A DNA stretch of 64,000 bases from Paraglaciecola sp. 20A4 (GTDB lineage: Bacteria; Pseudomonadota; Gammaproteobacteria; Enterobacterales; Alteromonadaceae), in assembly GCF_011378905.1 (NCBI RefSeq), contig NZ_WTPY01000015.1:29437-93436 (forward strand), read 5' to 3'. The translations under genes were made by a program, and so were the position numbers. Positions within the stretch are counted from its first letter, which is position 1. Each line of letters opens with the position of its first letter. Positions 1 to 8,708 of the stretch are shown one piece after another. Under the pieces are notes generated by a model. That model was not told the origin of the DNA. It ran no database searches and was given only the letters and a program-made list of their open reading frames with translations.

Positions 1-417
1 GTTCAATTGGATCGATGTTATCTAATATAGGGGGCGCTGCGAATACCGTAAGAAATAACATTGCCGCTTTGTTAAGTGCAACAGGTATCCAATCCATGAT
101 GTGTACATAAACGGCAAGAGTTACGATTAAAAGAGACACGATCAGCCCTGTTGTTCCCAGTTCCTCCGGCAAATACTTAATCTGTAAAGCCAATAAAAGC
201 CCAGTAAATGCCCCAACCAGTGTCGGCAACCAACGATCAAAATTTGCTTCTTCTACGCCAGCCCAAAACCAGAGAAACAATAAACTGGCAAAAAATGAGG
301 TAATATTTAACGCTAAGCTGCCAAGTAAAATCCATGTAATAATCCCCACAGTAACTACTGCGGTGACGATCATTCCTTCAACGGCAGTTGGTTTTTTTTC
401 TTGCTGTTCTTTTTTCA
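1..417 (-). CDS. Multi-pass membrane protein, 3' part beyond window
   Basis: The reading frame opens with ATG at 417 and stays open to the window edge (139 codons), so the C-terminus is missing. The visible part has a short charged N-terminus rich in Lys/Glu/Gln followed by about four hydrophobic segments (around residues 16-36, 38-54, 64-78 and 88-108) and a further one starting near 115, so it is an inner-membrane protein. I do not recognise a specific family; some DUF-type small integral membrane proteins have this pattern. It starts 11 bases after the corrected stop of the b561 remnant, so it may once have been translated behind that gene. No function is assigned. Confidence 0.6.
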
Positions 418-428
418 TTAGATAATTC

Positions 429-606
429 CTATTTGATTGCTCTGATAAGGATAGTTGTTACCGAAACTCCATGAGCTGCGTATTCTTGAGGTTTTAATGC
501 TTCGGGTAAGTCTGAGATGCCAAAAGAGAAAAGTGTCAAATATGTTAAGTGCCATTAGCCAATGAATAAACTTATCAAATTTGCCGTATTCAGTCTTATC
601 GGTCAT
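429..606 (-). pseudogene. Cytochrome b561-like remnant with frameshift
   Basis: The first 25 codons read like the start of a cytochrome b561-domain protein: a YGKFDKFIHWLMAL segment with the helix-1 His that ligates haem in that family. After about codon 24 the frame is lost; reading on in the next frame gives LFSFGISDLPEALKPQEYA and then AAHGVSVTTILIRAIK before TAG at 429-431, which matches the loop and second-helix His region of b561 proteins. The remainder of the usual roughly 180-residue protein is absent. One frameshift plus C-terminal loss indicates a relic. Family assignment rests on motif recognition only. Confidence 0.55.
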
Positions 607-693
607 CTGATTTTTCTCGTATATGGGGAGTTATTGATAACGCAACAAAGGAGGAACTTAATATGCTTGTCGCGCTAACTTTGGTGCAGAGTC

Positions 694-1521
694 TTAAATG
701 TTTGCTAGGCAAAACTCATGAACAGCAGCCGAGTACTCTTGCGTGTTGAACATCATCAGTTGATGCGTAGCATCCTCAAACATTTTAAGGGTAACAGGGC
801 CACCAATTTCACTTACGATAAGTTCGAGACCACCGGGAGGGATATTAGGATCTTTAGTCCCGGCCGTATATAAAATAGGTTTAACATTTTCACTGAGAAG
901 TTGTGGTGGCACGTAGTTCAGAAATGAAGCCCAAGAGGCAAGATCGTAGGACCAAGTATTCAATGGATCCTGCTTTTTGGCTTCAGCTGCGCCCAAAAAT
1001 CCATAGTCTTTGTCAAAATCAAAGAACAGGGCAAGGTCTAGTCGAGCGCCACGACCGAGTTCGGTTAAAAGTAGTTTTACTGGTTCACTTCTCCAATGTG
1101 CTGACATCTTTTTAACGGTCGGGCTTCCTGGGACTGCAAGCGATCCCATGCAGATTACACCAGAAATTGCTGGGCAATCCACCGATGAAATAGCGGCTGC
1201 AACACCTAAACTAGAACCCAAAGCAAAAACAGGTTTGTTCGTTGTAGTAGTAATGTGCTCAGCGAAATCACGGGTAGCCTGTGCCCACTCATCCATGGTG
1301 AAAGTTCCACGAGGTCGACCTCTATTTGAAAGACCGTGACCAGGGGCATCATAACTCCAGATATCTGCACCATGAGCAGCATGGTGCTCGCAAAAAGCGC
1401 TATAGATACCGCCATGTCCACCAAGGCCGTGGGATATTACCAAAGCATATTTTTGTTCTATTGTTTCGTCATAGTATCGGTACGCATGTATGTCATTGAG
1501 AGTATGGGATTCAATTTTCAT
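694..1521 (-). CDS. Alpha/beta hydrolase (serine aminopeptidase / monoacylglycerol lipase type)
   Basis: A 275-residue alpha/beta-hydrolase of the Hydrolase_4 / lysophospholipase family. The oxyanion-hole region is SHGLGGHGG (residues 30-38), the family signature YDAPGHGLS follows at about 57-65, and the nucleophile elbow is GSSLG with Ser104. A late Asp (in the ...AGTKDPNIPP region) and His (EDATHQL) complete the triad. It has no signal peptide, so it is cytoplasmic and likely hydrolyses an ester or acyl substrate; the substrate cannot be read from sequence. A good ribosome site (AAAGGAAA) precedes the ATG. It stands as a separate minus-strand gene next to a VOC gene. Confidence is high for the fold, low for the substrate. 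Confidence 0.85.
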   Translation of the reverse strand: MKIESHTLNDIHAYRYYDETIEQKYALVISHGLGGHGGIYSAFCEHHAAHGADIWSYDAPGHGLSNRGRPRGTFTMDEWAQATRDFAEHITTTTNKPVFALGSSLGVAAAISSVDCPAISGVICMGSLAVPGSPTVKKMSAHWRSEPVKLLLTELGRGARLDLALFFDFDKDYGFLGAAEAKKQDPLNTWSYDLASWASFLNYVPPQLLSENVKPILYTAGTKDPNIPPGGLELIVSEIGGPVTLKMFEDATHQLMMFNTQEYSAAVHEFCLANI

Positions 1522-1613
1522 TGATATTTCCTTTAAAATTGGATTGCTTTAATTATCAGTCTAAAAACGAACAACACTGCCAGACTGAGTTAATGTGAAT
1601 TTAATTGTATGTG

Positions 1614-2306
1614 TTAGTTTTTGATTGGAGGTTTATTGTCAGTCATCGATGCAGTAATTGCTTCGTCAGGTGCTGCCAGCATCGCTTTATATTGCTCAAG
1701 GGGATAGGCAAGATGAGGCTTAGATTCGTCATATTCGGGCTGAGGTACACTTTGGGCGGGCGTCTCAAAGACCGCTGGGTTTTGATAGCGAGCCAGTTCT
1801 TCTTCAGATATACCGGCAAGTTTTACAACTTCCGGATCTATCCATGTGCCGTTCAAATCCAGCGGGTTTTCCGCTTGGTCGGTAGTCGCCACTTCAAGCA
1901 CTAGATTTTCAGGGCCTGCAAAGTAGATAGATGAACAAAGGCCGTGATGAATAGGGCCAATAACAGGCACCCCACGCGAGCGAATTCGATCGCGCATTGC
2001 CAGCATTTCTTGCTGAGTATCCACGCTCAACGCTAAGTGTTGCAGGGTACCCGGGGCAGATGTACCTGCACCATGGCCTGGGTTCGTATATCCAATCTTG
2101 GTCTCTAACTCAGCATTTCCCGGTAAAAATACAAATGCAACTGCAGAGTCACCGAGGCGCATAAAACCGTGCCAGGCGCCCTCAGCACCATGCATCCAAT
2201 ATAAGGCGATGAGTTCCATGCCCAGTACATCGCTAAAAAATTCGATTTGTTTTTTTATGTCGCTGGTTGATATGGCAATGTGATGAAGTGCGTTTGGCCT
2301 GATCAT
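1614..2306 (-). CDS. VOC family (glyoxalase/bleomycin-resistance/dioxygenase fold) protein
   Basis: The protein of 230 residues begins MIRPNALHHIAIST, a standard VOC first-strand start with a metal-binding His (HH, residues 8-9). A second module with LQHLALSVDTQQEMLAMRDR and GPIHHGLCSSIYFAGPENL gives further His/Glu candidates (FAGPENLVLEVA ends the second beta-alpha-beta-beta-beta unit). The open frame extends another 50 codons upstream, but that extension has no family similarity and would run through the palindromic operator at 2356-2368, so I use the ATG at 2306. VOC proteins include extradiol dioxygenases, glyoxalases and epimerases; the active role here is unresolved, though a ring-cleavage or isomerase role would suit the setting. 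Confidence 0.8.
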   Translation of the reverse strand: MIRPNALHHIAISTSDIKKQIEFFSDVLGMELIALYWMHGAEGAWHGFMRLGDSAVAFVFLPGNAELETKIGYTNPGHGAGTSAPGTLQHLALSVDTQQEMLAMRDRIRSRGVPVIGPIHHGLCSSIYFAGPENLVLEVATTDQAENPLDLNGTWIDPEVVKLAGISEEELARYQNPAVFETPAQSVPQPEYDESKPHLAYPLEQYKAMLAAPDEAITASMTDNKPPIKN

Positions 2307-2355
2307 GATCTTATTATCCGATGTTATTATTTTGTTAATGCATTTAGGTTTCTTT

Positions 2356-2368
2356 ATTGTAATACAAT
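2356..2368. promoter_or_regulatory. Palindromic operator ATTGTAATACAAT, copy 1
   Basis: A palindrome, ATTGTA-A-TACAAT, extended to 17 bp by TT...AA (2354-2370), sits 50 bases upstream of the VOC gene start (minus strand). The same 13-mer recurs in at least five other intergenic regions of this window. The position suggests a repressor site overlapping or flanking the VOC promoter. The cognate regulator is not identified. Confidence 0.65.
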
Positions 2369-2495
2369 AATACATTAATTCAATGGGCTGAAAACGAATA
2401 TTAGCAATCAAACTTAGATCAGGAATTAATGACAATGGTAGTGACATCGCCATCACCCTCTAATTAATTTTGCCAGGTTCAATGTTTACGGATTT

Positions 2496-2681
2496 TTATT
2501 CCGTGATTTTCTGGATCGGCATTTTTACTATGCAGTTCAATATTTGTGTTTGATAGTGTTTCTTCCGCTCATTGAAAATATTCAGTACGTGCAGTGACGT
2601 AGGTACAAACGCGAAGAAGATACCCGGCCGCGGATTCCATTGAAAAATGGATCCACCAAACCCCATCCATAAATTTTTTCT
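2496..2681 (-). pseudogene. Relic: C-terminal end of a serine beta-lactamase-like hydrolase
   Basis: A 61-codon open stretch with no start reads WMGFGGSIFQWNPRPGIFFA followed by FVPTSLHVLNIFNERKKHY and ends at TAA 2496-2498. The GFGGSIFQ...G..FAFVP pattern resembles the last strand region (K/HxGGxGGSxGFxDPexxxgFayv) of class-C beta-lactamase-like esterases (PF00144). An in-frame TAG lies directly upstream at 2682-2684 and no N-terminal or SxxK part is present. I take it as the tail of a deleted gene. The assignment is by eye; a translated search would decide it. Confidence 0.4.
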
Positions 2682-2781
2682 CTATTATTCAAGAAACGAT
2701 TATCTACGTTGCTCCCCAGATCACCTAATTATGGTGAGAATAAATCGAGGGACTCTGTGATAAGAATCCCATACTTGTCCA

Positions 2782-4185
2782 CTAATTAATTTGTTGCTGC
2801 AGTGCAGGGTAGCGAGGTTGATCTATTGCTAGCTGTCCTGCCACTGTTTGACGTATGTGCTGTGCTAAACCAGGGGTATTTAATGGCATATTCGTTCGTA
2901 GACGATTGACCAGTTCCCAACGTAAATCATCCAGTTCACCTTGTTGCCCCAGTAGGTCTTGTAGCCGAGTATGTTCTTGAATCGCCAAGTCATTGCCACA
3001 CTGAAATTCTCGCTGGGCTATCCCGAGCGAATTGGCCGCCACTTTGGCTAAAAAACTGCTGTGGGAGTCTAGCTGTTTTGCGACGTCTTCTTTAAGAAAA
3101 GATGCCACGCCCGCTAATAGCTCTGCAGGCATTGGCAATTGAGTTCCCTTTGAAATGGGTGTGGTAAAATCAGGTAGGGTAAAGTCACCTCGAATAATTA
3201 AATTGACGCAATCCATTTGTGCCTCAGTGGAACGCCTACCAATAACAGGGCGTTCTAAGCTCGGGGTTTCACCCGTGCGCCAAGCATTTGCCATTTGCAG
3301 TGTTGCCATTGCCCACCAGAATGAACCAAACACTTGCCAGTACTTAATCTCCTCTGGTGAAACTACTACTTCGCTAGTTTCATAATAACCGTCTAGTAGA
3401 TCTTTGATCTCTCCGAAGCCACCTACGGGCAAAGCGTCTTTGCCAAACCGCCAAGAGTTGACACAAAGCCAACCTAAGTCTCGTATTGGGTCACCGATTT
3501 GGGCTAACTCCCAATCTAAAACCGCGTTGATGCCATCAGCTGTCACCATTAGATTGCCATTACGAAAATCACCGTGGACCAAGGTCGTTCGATATTCTGT
3601 GGGGGCATTATCGAGTAACCACCTATAGGTATAGTCGATCATTGGCACCGGTACATTGAGGTCGCGATAGGTTTCCCACGTTTCTTTCACCAAGGATACA
3701 GGGCTGATTTGTGGTAAATCGTTGGATAAACCCGCACTCTGCCAGTCCAATGCGTGGATCCGACCGAGGATTTGGCCGCACTCTTTAGCCAGATGCGGGC
3801 GAATTCCTTCAAGTTCTTTTGCGCGCACAATGCGTTGGCCTAACGTTTCTCCACTTATCCAATCCATGATAAAACCACTGCCTAAACCATCTTTAGGCTG
3901 CAGTACATAATGGACTTTTGGCCCCGGAATTCCTGCGCTCACTGCTAGTTGAAATAGGCGTGCCTCTGTGGCTAAACTGATGCTGCCTACAGTAGACTCA
4001 GCTTCGACAGTCGGTTGACTTCGTCGTAGAGCAAACTGTTGTTTACCTGAAGAATCTTCAATGGTGATACGATAAGTCTCTTGGCTGGCACCGGCAGTCA
4101 GTTGTTCACAAGACAATAAATTTTTAAAATCAGTTAGTTCTCTAGAGAGAACTTCCCCCAACGCGGTATTGAAGGTCTCAGACAT
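2782..4185 (-). CDS. Phosphotransferase (APH/ACAD10-11 kinase-like) family protein
   Basis: A 467-residue protein with an aminoglycoside-phosphotransferase/choline-kinase fold: glycine-rich N-lobe (LTAGASQETYRI, 29-40), FALRR for the ATP-lobe basic residue, catalytic loop LVHGDFRNGNLMV (His204, Asp206, Asn211) and metal-binding AVLDWELAQIGDP (Asp224). About 150 extra C-terminal residues follow the kinase fold. It lies 2 bases downstream of the acyl-CoA dehydrogenase stop, so the two are surely co-transcribed. In mammals ACAD10/ACAD11 fuse exactly these two activities, and LvaA-type kinases phosphorylate 4-hydroxyacyl-CoA before elimination. By analogy this protein probably phosphorylates a hydroxyacyl-CoA; that is inference. 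Confidence 0.85.
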   Translation of the reverse strand: MSETFNTALGEVLSRELTDFKNLLSCEQLTAGASQETYRITIEDSSGKQQFALRRSQPTVEAESTVGSISLATEARLFQLAVSAGIPGPKVHYVLQPKDGLGSGFIMDWISGETLGQRIVRAKELEGIRPHLAKECGQILGRIHALDWQSAGLSNDLPQISPVSLVKETWETYRDLNVPVPMIDYTYRWLLDNAPTEYRTTLVHGDFRNGNLMVTADGINAVLDWELAQIGDPIRDLGWLCVNSWRFGKDALPVGGFGEIKDLLDGYYETSEVVVSPEEIKYWQVFGSFWWAMATLQMANAWRTGETPSLERPVIGRRSTEAQMDCVNLIIRGDFTLPDFTTPISKGTQLPMPAELLAGVASFLKEDVAKQLDSHSSFLAKVAANSLGIAQREFQCGNDLAIQEHTRLQDLLGQQGELDDLRWELVNRLRTNMPLNTPGLAQHIRQTVAGQLAIDQPRYPALQQQIN

Positions 4186-4187
4186 TT

Positions 4188-5456
4188 TTATTCCTCTACT
4201 CCCTTAGGCTTTTTTTGACCCATAAAGCCGAAAAGGTAACCTGCGGCACGTCTTATTTGGATTTCATCAGCGCCTTCTGTAATGCGGTAACGACGGTGAT
4301 GGCGATAGATATGTTCAAAAGGTTTGTAGCGAGAGTAGCCCATACCTCCATGAACTTGCATGGCGAAATCAGCGGCTTCACAGCACAGCCTGTTTGCTTG
4401 ATAATTACACATAGACACTTTATCTGACACAGAAAACGCGCCATCACGATCCATTAACCAAGCGGTTTTATGGATCAGTGCGCGTAGCATTTCACAACGT
4501 GTATTTAGGTCTACCAGTGGAAACTGAATAGCTTGATTGACAGACAGGGGTTTGCCAAAAGGCTTTCTCTGGTTAGCATGTTCCACGGCTTCGTTTACAC
4601 AATACTGGGCTGCACCTAAACTTGAAGCTGCTTGGCGAATACGGTTTTCGTTAAAAAAGTGCTGGATGACCATTAACCCTTTGCCTTCATCACCGAAAAT
4701 TGCGCTGCTTGGCACTCGCACATCAGTAAAAGAGACGCGGGCGTGATCGGATGGCATGTTAAACGTCCAAAGGTATTCTTCAATTTTTAAGCCCTGCGTT
4801 TTCATCGGTACTAGAAAAGCAGTGATACCTAGTCCATCACCAGGCTTACCTGAAGTACGTGCCATCACCATATCGGCATCAGCAATATGAACGCCGGTAT
4901 TCCATGTCTTTTCACCGTTGATAATCCAGTGGTCACCATCGCGTATTGCGTTGGTTTCCATATGGGTAGCGTCAGAGCCATGTTCAGGTTCAGTGATCCC
5001 AAACGCAAATCCTTGAGATGCGGTTTTCATTCCCTCTAGCCATTGGTCTTTTTGTTCTTCGGTGCCATATTTCAACATTAATAACAAACCAATATTATTG
5101 CCGATAACTGAGTGTTCATTCTGTAGATCATTATGCAAGCCAAGGCCTTTCCCGGCTAAATGCTCTCTGATGATAGCCATGCCTAGATTGCTGCCATTGC
5201 GGCCACCAAATTCCTCGGGGAAAGGGTAGTTAAAAATACCGGATTCTATGGCTAAGTCTTTGGCTTTTCGTAGCAGTAATTCCCATTCTTCATTGGGTAG
5301 TCCTTCGCGTTCCCAGTCTGTTCTAGCGTCTTCTCGGCGGTGATCAAAGAAGCGAATATTGTCATCTATTTTCTCGAGAGGTTTGATTTTGTCTTCGATA
5401 AATTGATCTACCTCAGACAGAAAGTCGATGATTTCTGATGGGATTTCAAAGTTCAT
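4188..5456 (-). CDS. Acyl-CoA dehydrogenase, ACAD10/11-like
   Basis: Full-length (422 residues) acyl-CoA dehydrogenase. It carries the N-terminal helical domain with ...NYPFPEEFGGRNGS..., the FAD-contact segment FAFGITEPEHGSDATHM, the substrate region WIINGEKTWNTG and the C-terminal CEAADFAMQVHGGMGYSRYKP block. The segment YRITEGADEIQIRRAAG places Glu394 where the catalytic base of medium-chain type enzymes sits. The stop is 2 bases before the start of the phosphotransferase, forming a two-gene operon. Together with that kinase it may act on phosphorylated hydroxyacyl-CoA, as in the ACAD10/11 and Lva systems, or simply in beta-oxidation. A TATTACGTAATA palindrome lies 79 bases upstream. Confidence 0.92.
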   Translation of the reverse strand: MNFEIPSEIIDFLSEVDQFIEDKIKPLEKIDDNIRFFDHRREDARTDWEREGLPNEEWELLLRKAKDLAIESGIFNYPFPEEFGGRNGSNLGMAIIREHLAGKGLGLHNDLQNEHSVIGNNIGLLLMLKYGTEEQKDQWLEGMKTASQGFAFGITEPEHGSDATHMETNAIRDGDHWIINGEKTWNTGVHIADADMVMARTSGKPGDGLGITAFLVPMKTQGLKIEEYLWTFNMPSDHARVSFTDVRVPSSAIFGDEGKGLMVIQHFFNENRIRQAASSLGAAQYCVNEAVEHANQRKPFGKPLSVNQAIQFPLVDLNTRCEMLRALIHKTAWLMDRDGAFSVSDKVSMCNYQANRLCCEAADFAMQVHGGMGYSRYKPFEHIYRHHRRYRITEGADEIQIRRAAGYLFGFMGQKKPKGVEE

Positions 5457-5534
5457 TAGCTGTTCCTATTGTCTATGTTTTATATATTTGGCTAAGCTTT
5501 GAGAAAAAATATTAGCATGGTTTGTTTGTGATTA

Positions 5535-5546
5535 TATTACGTAATA
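5535..5546. promoter_or_regulatory. Perfect 12-bp palindrome upstream of acyl-CoA dehydrogenase
   Basis: TATTACGTAATA is a perfect inverted repeat 79 bases upstream of the dehydrogenase ATG, in the only intergenic space before that operon. It differs from the ATTGTAWTACAAT sites but shares the TATTAC core, so it could be a diverged relative or a site for another regulator. Confidence 0.35.
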
Positions 5547-5593
5547 CTAGGTATTCAGTTAATGTTAGCTCAACTGAATACAATTGATATTGG

Positions 5594-5628
5594 TAACCCC
5601 CTGAGCTTTATTTATACTCCGAGGGTTA
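5594..5628 (-). terminator. Weak hairpin after TonB receptor 1
   Basis: TAACCC (5594-5599) pairs with GGGTTA (5623-5628) and GAG with CTC further in, with two mismatches between. It lies directly downstream of the receptor stop codon on the minus strand. There is no strong U tract, so this is a tentative terminator. Confidence 0.3.
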
Positions 5629-5638
5629 AGTGATAAAA

Positions 5639-8086
5639 TTAAAACCATTTGTATTCCGCTGTTAAGAATACCTGACGTGGTGCTTCCACATTAGACCAGT
5701 ATGCTCCGTCATAAAAAGGAGTGGCTCCACCAAAGCTGACTGTTGTTTCATCAGTCAGATTTTTACCTAAGATAGACAGTTTCCAATTGTCACTTGTACC
5801 GTTTAAATTGATGCTGACATCAAGTTTTGCATAAGAATCCTGTTGAAGGTAGGGGTCATTTTGACCATCGAAGTAATACTCATCGCTGAACATGAGTTCA
5901 CTGCGTAAATCGAGGCTCATATCATTGTCGAAATATAGGTGATAACTTGCGTAAATACTCCCAGACCACTCTGGGGCGAACGTCAGTTTGTTGCCTTTAG
6001 CATTTCTTGTCGATGTTACAGCATCGCAGTCTGCTTCTCGTGATGTGCCCGTTGAGCAACTAGCGCCAGGAAAGTTATCGTAGGTTGCATCGGTATAAGC
6101 GACAGCACCGCCAATCTCAAAATCACTTGTTACAGCGTAACGAAAGTCAGCTTCAAATCCTTGGGTGGTTGCCTCTGCAGCATTTTTAAAGAAAAAGCTG
6201 TTGGTGGTCGCATCGAGTGCAGATACCTGTAGATCATCGAAATTTGACTGATAGAGTGCGAAGTTGAAAAATAAGTTGTTATCAAAAAAAACGCCTTTGA
6301 GACCAGCTTCGTAACCTGTTGCTGTTTCAGTATCAAAGTGAAAATTTGTTGGACTATTAGAAGAAGAGTTAAACCCACCCGCTTTTGTTGCTTGAGTAGC
6401 TGAGGCATAGAGCATAACGTCGTTATTAACGTCCCACTGTACTGAGACACTTGGATCGACACCATTCTCTTCAATTTTACTTACCTCTAGATCGGCGGTA
6501 ATGTAATCTTCGGCTCCGAAAATACCTGCAAGTACATTGTTAATATCGGGAAATATAGTTACATAACTAGATGCTTTAGAGGCGTTAACTTTTTTGGTCT
6601 CATTGGTGTAGCGAGCCCCAACATTAATACGAAAATCATCGCTAATATTCCAAGTTACCTGTGCAAAAGCAGATAATGATGTGGTGTTTTCATCAAAAAA
6701 TTTAGTATTTTGACTATCAATTGCGCTGGCAAGAAAAGGTGGAAGAGCAAAAGTTGGCCCTAACCAAAGTCCACTGTTACTTAGATTGATTATGCCTCTG
6801 TCGTTAGACATTTTAATGTTTCGATCCATGTAGAATCCGCCCACAATATAATCAATGGTTTCACCTCCGAGTGACACAAAGCGAATTTCTTGGGTGAATT
6901 GGTCAAAAGTTTCGCCGCCATTTCCCTGTTCCCTGATAAAGGAAATCCAATCTGTTGGAGACATACTATTAGCATATATTTCTTCATGCTCGAACTCACT
7001 ATAACCACTGATAGATGTTAGCGTGCCACCTGCTAGATCCCAGTCGACTTGAGCTGAATATGCAGAGTTTTCTACCGTTAGACCTTGATCTCGATTACCT
7101 GCCTCATATCCTCCCTCAGATGTCAGTCCAGTCAATGGGTTAAAAGTAGCAAGGTCAGGGTTGAGTTCGTTGATAAAACCGTTGGATATAATACCATTGC
7201 CAATAAAGTCGAAGTCTGGGTCTCTGGTAAGGAATGTGTCCATAATGGACACTCCGTCAGGAGTAGTAGCACCAGGCTGGATGGCTGATGGGCCGAAATG
7301 GACACCGCTGGTATCACGTTCACCGACTTCTGCTTTAACAAATACCGATACTGAATCGCTTGCTTCCCAAACTAAGCTAGCGCGAAGTACTGAAAATTCA
7401 TCGTCGTTCTGATCTTTTTCGCCATTAAGGACGGTTGTACCGTTAGTAGCCAATCGCGTATTGGTATCGAGCCAGCCACCAGTAAATTTTTTCTGGGCTA
7501 CAATTCTACCAAAAAGATTGTCTGTCAGTCCCCCAGAGAGCATTGTTTCCACATTGTAACTGCTATTTTCAAGTTCATAAGCGGTCTTAACAGATGCTTC
7601 AAAATCTTCTGTAGGTCTGCGGCTTGTAATAACAACGGCACCAGCGATACTATTTTTACCTTGAAGGACACCCTGTGGACCCTTGAGGATCTCAACACGT
7701 TGTATATCAGTAAATGGGGCATTAAACTGGTGTCCTCTACTCACATATATACCATCTACATAAATACCTACCGATTGTTCAGCGGCAGCGTTAGTTGAGC
7801 CGGTGCCTATACCGCGAATGCTAATGGAGCTTGGACCTGGGGCGGTGGAAAGATATACATTAGGTAACCTTTCAACAACCCCTTTAAAATCAAGAATATT
7901 TTGATCTTCTAGTGCATCCCCACTGACAACTTGTATTGATACAGGTACGTCACCCAATGATTGAATACGTTTATTTGCTGATACAGTAATTACTTCCAAC
8001 CCAACTTCAGCACTCGCTGTTCCGGCGAGTGTTGTGAGTCCGATTACGGCGGCTATGGTCTTCATTTTAAAGTTTGTATGTTTCAT
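5639..8086 (-). CDS. TonB-dependent outer-membrane receptor 1
   Basis: An 815-residue receptor. It has a signal peptide ending TASA (residues 23-26), a TonB-box-like LEVITVSANKR (about 30-40), a plug domain with VYLSTAPGPSSISIRGIGTG and VEILKGPQGVLQGKNSIAGA, and a C-terminal barrel ending in an aromatic (EYKWF). The family moves substrates across the outer membrane using TonB energy; members of this subfamily in catabolic clusters usually take up hydrophobic or complex organic compounds rather than siderophores, but the ligand is not readable. It is a close paralogue of the receptor at 8709-11096 and of that at 21468-23843, and its upstream leader (to about 8565) is duplicated as well. Confidence 0.93.
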   Translation of the reverse strand: MKHTNFKMKTIAAVIGLTTLAGTASAEVGLEVITVSANKRIQSLGDVPVSIQVVSGDALEDQNILDFKGVVERLPNVYLSTAPGPSSISIRGIGTGSTNAAAEQSVGIYVDGIYVSRGHQFNAPFTDIQRVEILKGPQGVLQGKNSIAGAVVITSRRPTEDFEASVKTAYELENSSYNVETMLSGGLTDNLFGRIVAQKKFTGGWLDTNTRLATNGTTVLNGEKDQNDDEFSVLRASLVWEASDSVSVFVKAEVGERDTSGVHFGPSAIQPGATTPDGVSIMDTFLTRDPDFDFIGNGIISNGFINELNPDLATFNPLTGLTSEGGYEAGNRDQGLTVENSAYSAQVDWDLAGGTLTSISGYSEFEHEEIYANSMSPTDWISFIREQGNGGETFDQFTQEIRFVSLGGETIDYIVGGFYMDRNIKMSNDRGIINLSNSGLWLGPTFALPPFLASAIDSQNTKFFDENTTSLSAFAQVTWNISDDFRINVGARYTNETKKVNASKASSYVTIFPDINNVLAGIFGAEDYITADLEVSKIEENGVDPSVSVQWDVNNDVMLYASATQATKAGGFNSSSNSPTNFHFDTETATGYEAGLKGVFFDNNLFFNFALYQSNFDDLQVSALDATTNSFFFKNAAEATTQGFEADFRYAVTSDFEIGGAVAYTDATYDNFPGASCSTGTSREADCDAVTSTRNAKGNKLTFAPEWSGSIYASYHLYFDNDMSLDLRSELMFSDEYYFDGQNDPYLQQDSYAKLDVSINLNGTSDNWKLSILGKNLTDETTVSFGGATPFYDGAYWSNVEAPRQVFLTAEYKWF

Positions 8087-8182
8087 ATTGTGTGTCCTTC
8101 TGCTCTTAGTCTGAGAGAGTGATTTAGATTATTTACTTGTTTCGTTACTGTTTGATTTACATGTCTATTTCGTCTTGTAGTG

Positions 8183-8323
8183 TTAAAAAGTTACAACCAA
8201 TTTTTTAGATCTACCTAAACTACTATTGAATGCTCGAGTGTTAGTAGGACTGCCGTCTAGCTTCGTTGGATAAGCAGAGTGTTGTGACTGTAGCTGCGGT
8301 GATATATCTGTGAACTCAAACAT
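8183..8323 (-). other. Short ORF (46 codons) in the leader of receptor 1, conserved in copy 2
   Basis: Between the operator at 8404 and the receptor start there is an ATG-initiated 46-codon frame beginning MFEFTDIS and ending at TAA 8183. A GGTGG sequence lies about ten bases upstream of its ATG. The duplicated leader of receptor 2 carries the matching frame (11220-11333) with no indel over 37 codons and about 26 identical residues. It may be a leader peptide or a relic; it resembles no family I know. Whether it is translated is unknown. Confidence 0.3.
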
Positions 8324-8403
8324 TATCTATTTCCACCGATTAGAACGCTGCAGTTAAGGCAGATGGCGAATCCAGCTAGCCGTATGTTTTTAATGTTTGA
8401 TAT

Positions 8404-8416
8404 ATTGTATTACAAT
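8404..8416. promoter_or_regulatory. Palindromic operator ATTGTATTACAAT, copy 2
   Basis: An exact copy of the palindrome lies 318 bases upstream of receptor 1, followed on the plus strand by GATACAT as in several other copies. The long distance implies a promoter here and a roughly 300-base 5' leader. Confidence 0.65.
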
Positions 8417-8664
8417 GATACATTTGTAGCAAGGTAGTAAATAACTGTCAACTCAAATGTTAAAATAATGATTTTCCATTAACTTAAATACGACATGGCG
8501 TAGAGGGGGGAGGGGCATAGAGTTAAGCTTTGTTGACGAGCTTATACTATGAGTATTGAAGATAATTAAGTGTTTATTATAAGACGAACATGTATCTAAC
8601 ACTTAGTAATGATGACGAAGCAAGGTCACTTGTATTGAAAGCTCTAATTGAACAGCAGTGGGTA

Positions 8665-8693
8665 AAAACCGAGTCTTATTTAGACTCGGTTTT
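8665..8693 (-). terminator. Rho-independent terminator of TonB receptor 2
   Basis: AAAACCGAGTCT (8665-8676) and AGACTCGGTTTT (8682-8693) form a perfect 12-bp stem with a TATTT loop, 16 bases beyond the receptor 2 stop. Flanking A/T runs allow function on either strand; the minus-strand reading ends in a U tract. Confidence 0.85.
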
Positions 8694-8708
8694 GTTTGAA
8701 CGATAAAA

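Noticed and set aside
1605-1904. Plus-strand frame opposite the VOC gene
   Set aside because: A shadow of the VOC coding sequence; no motif or ribosome site.
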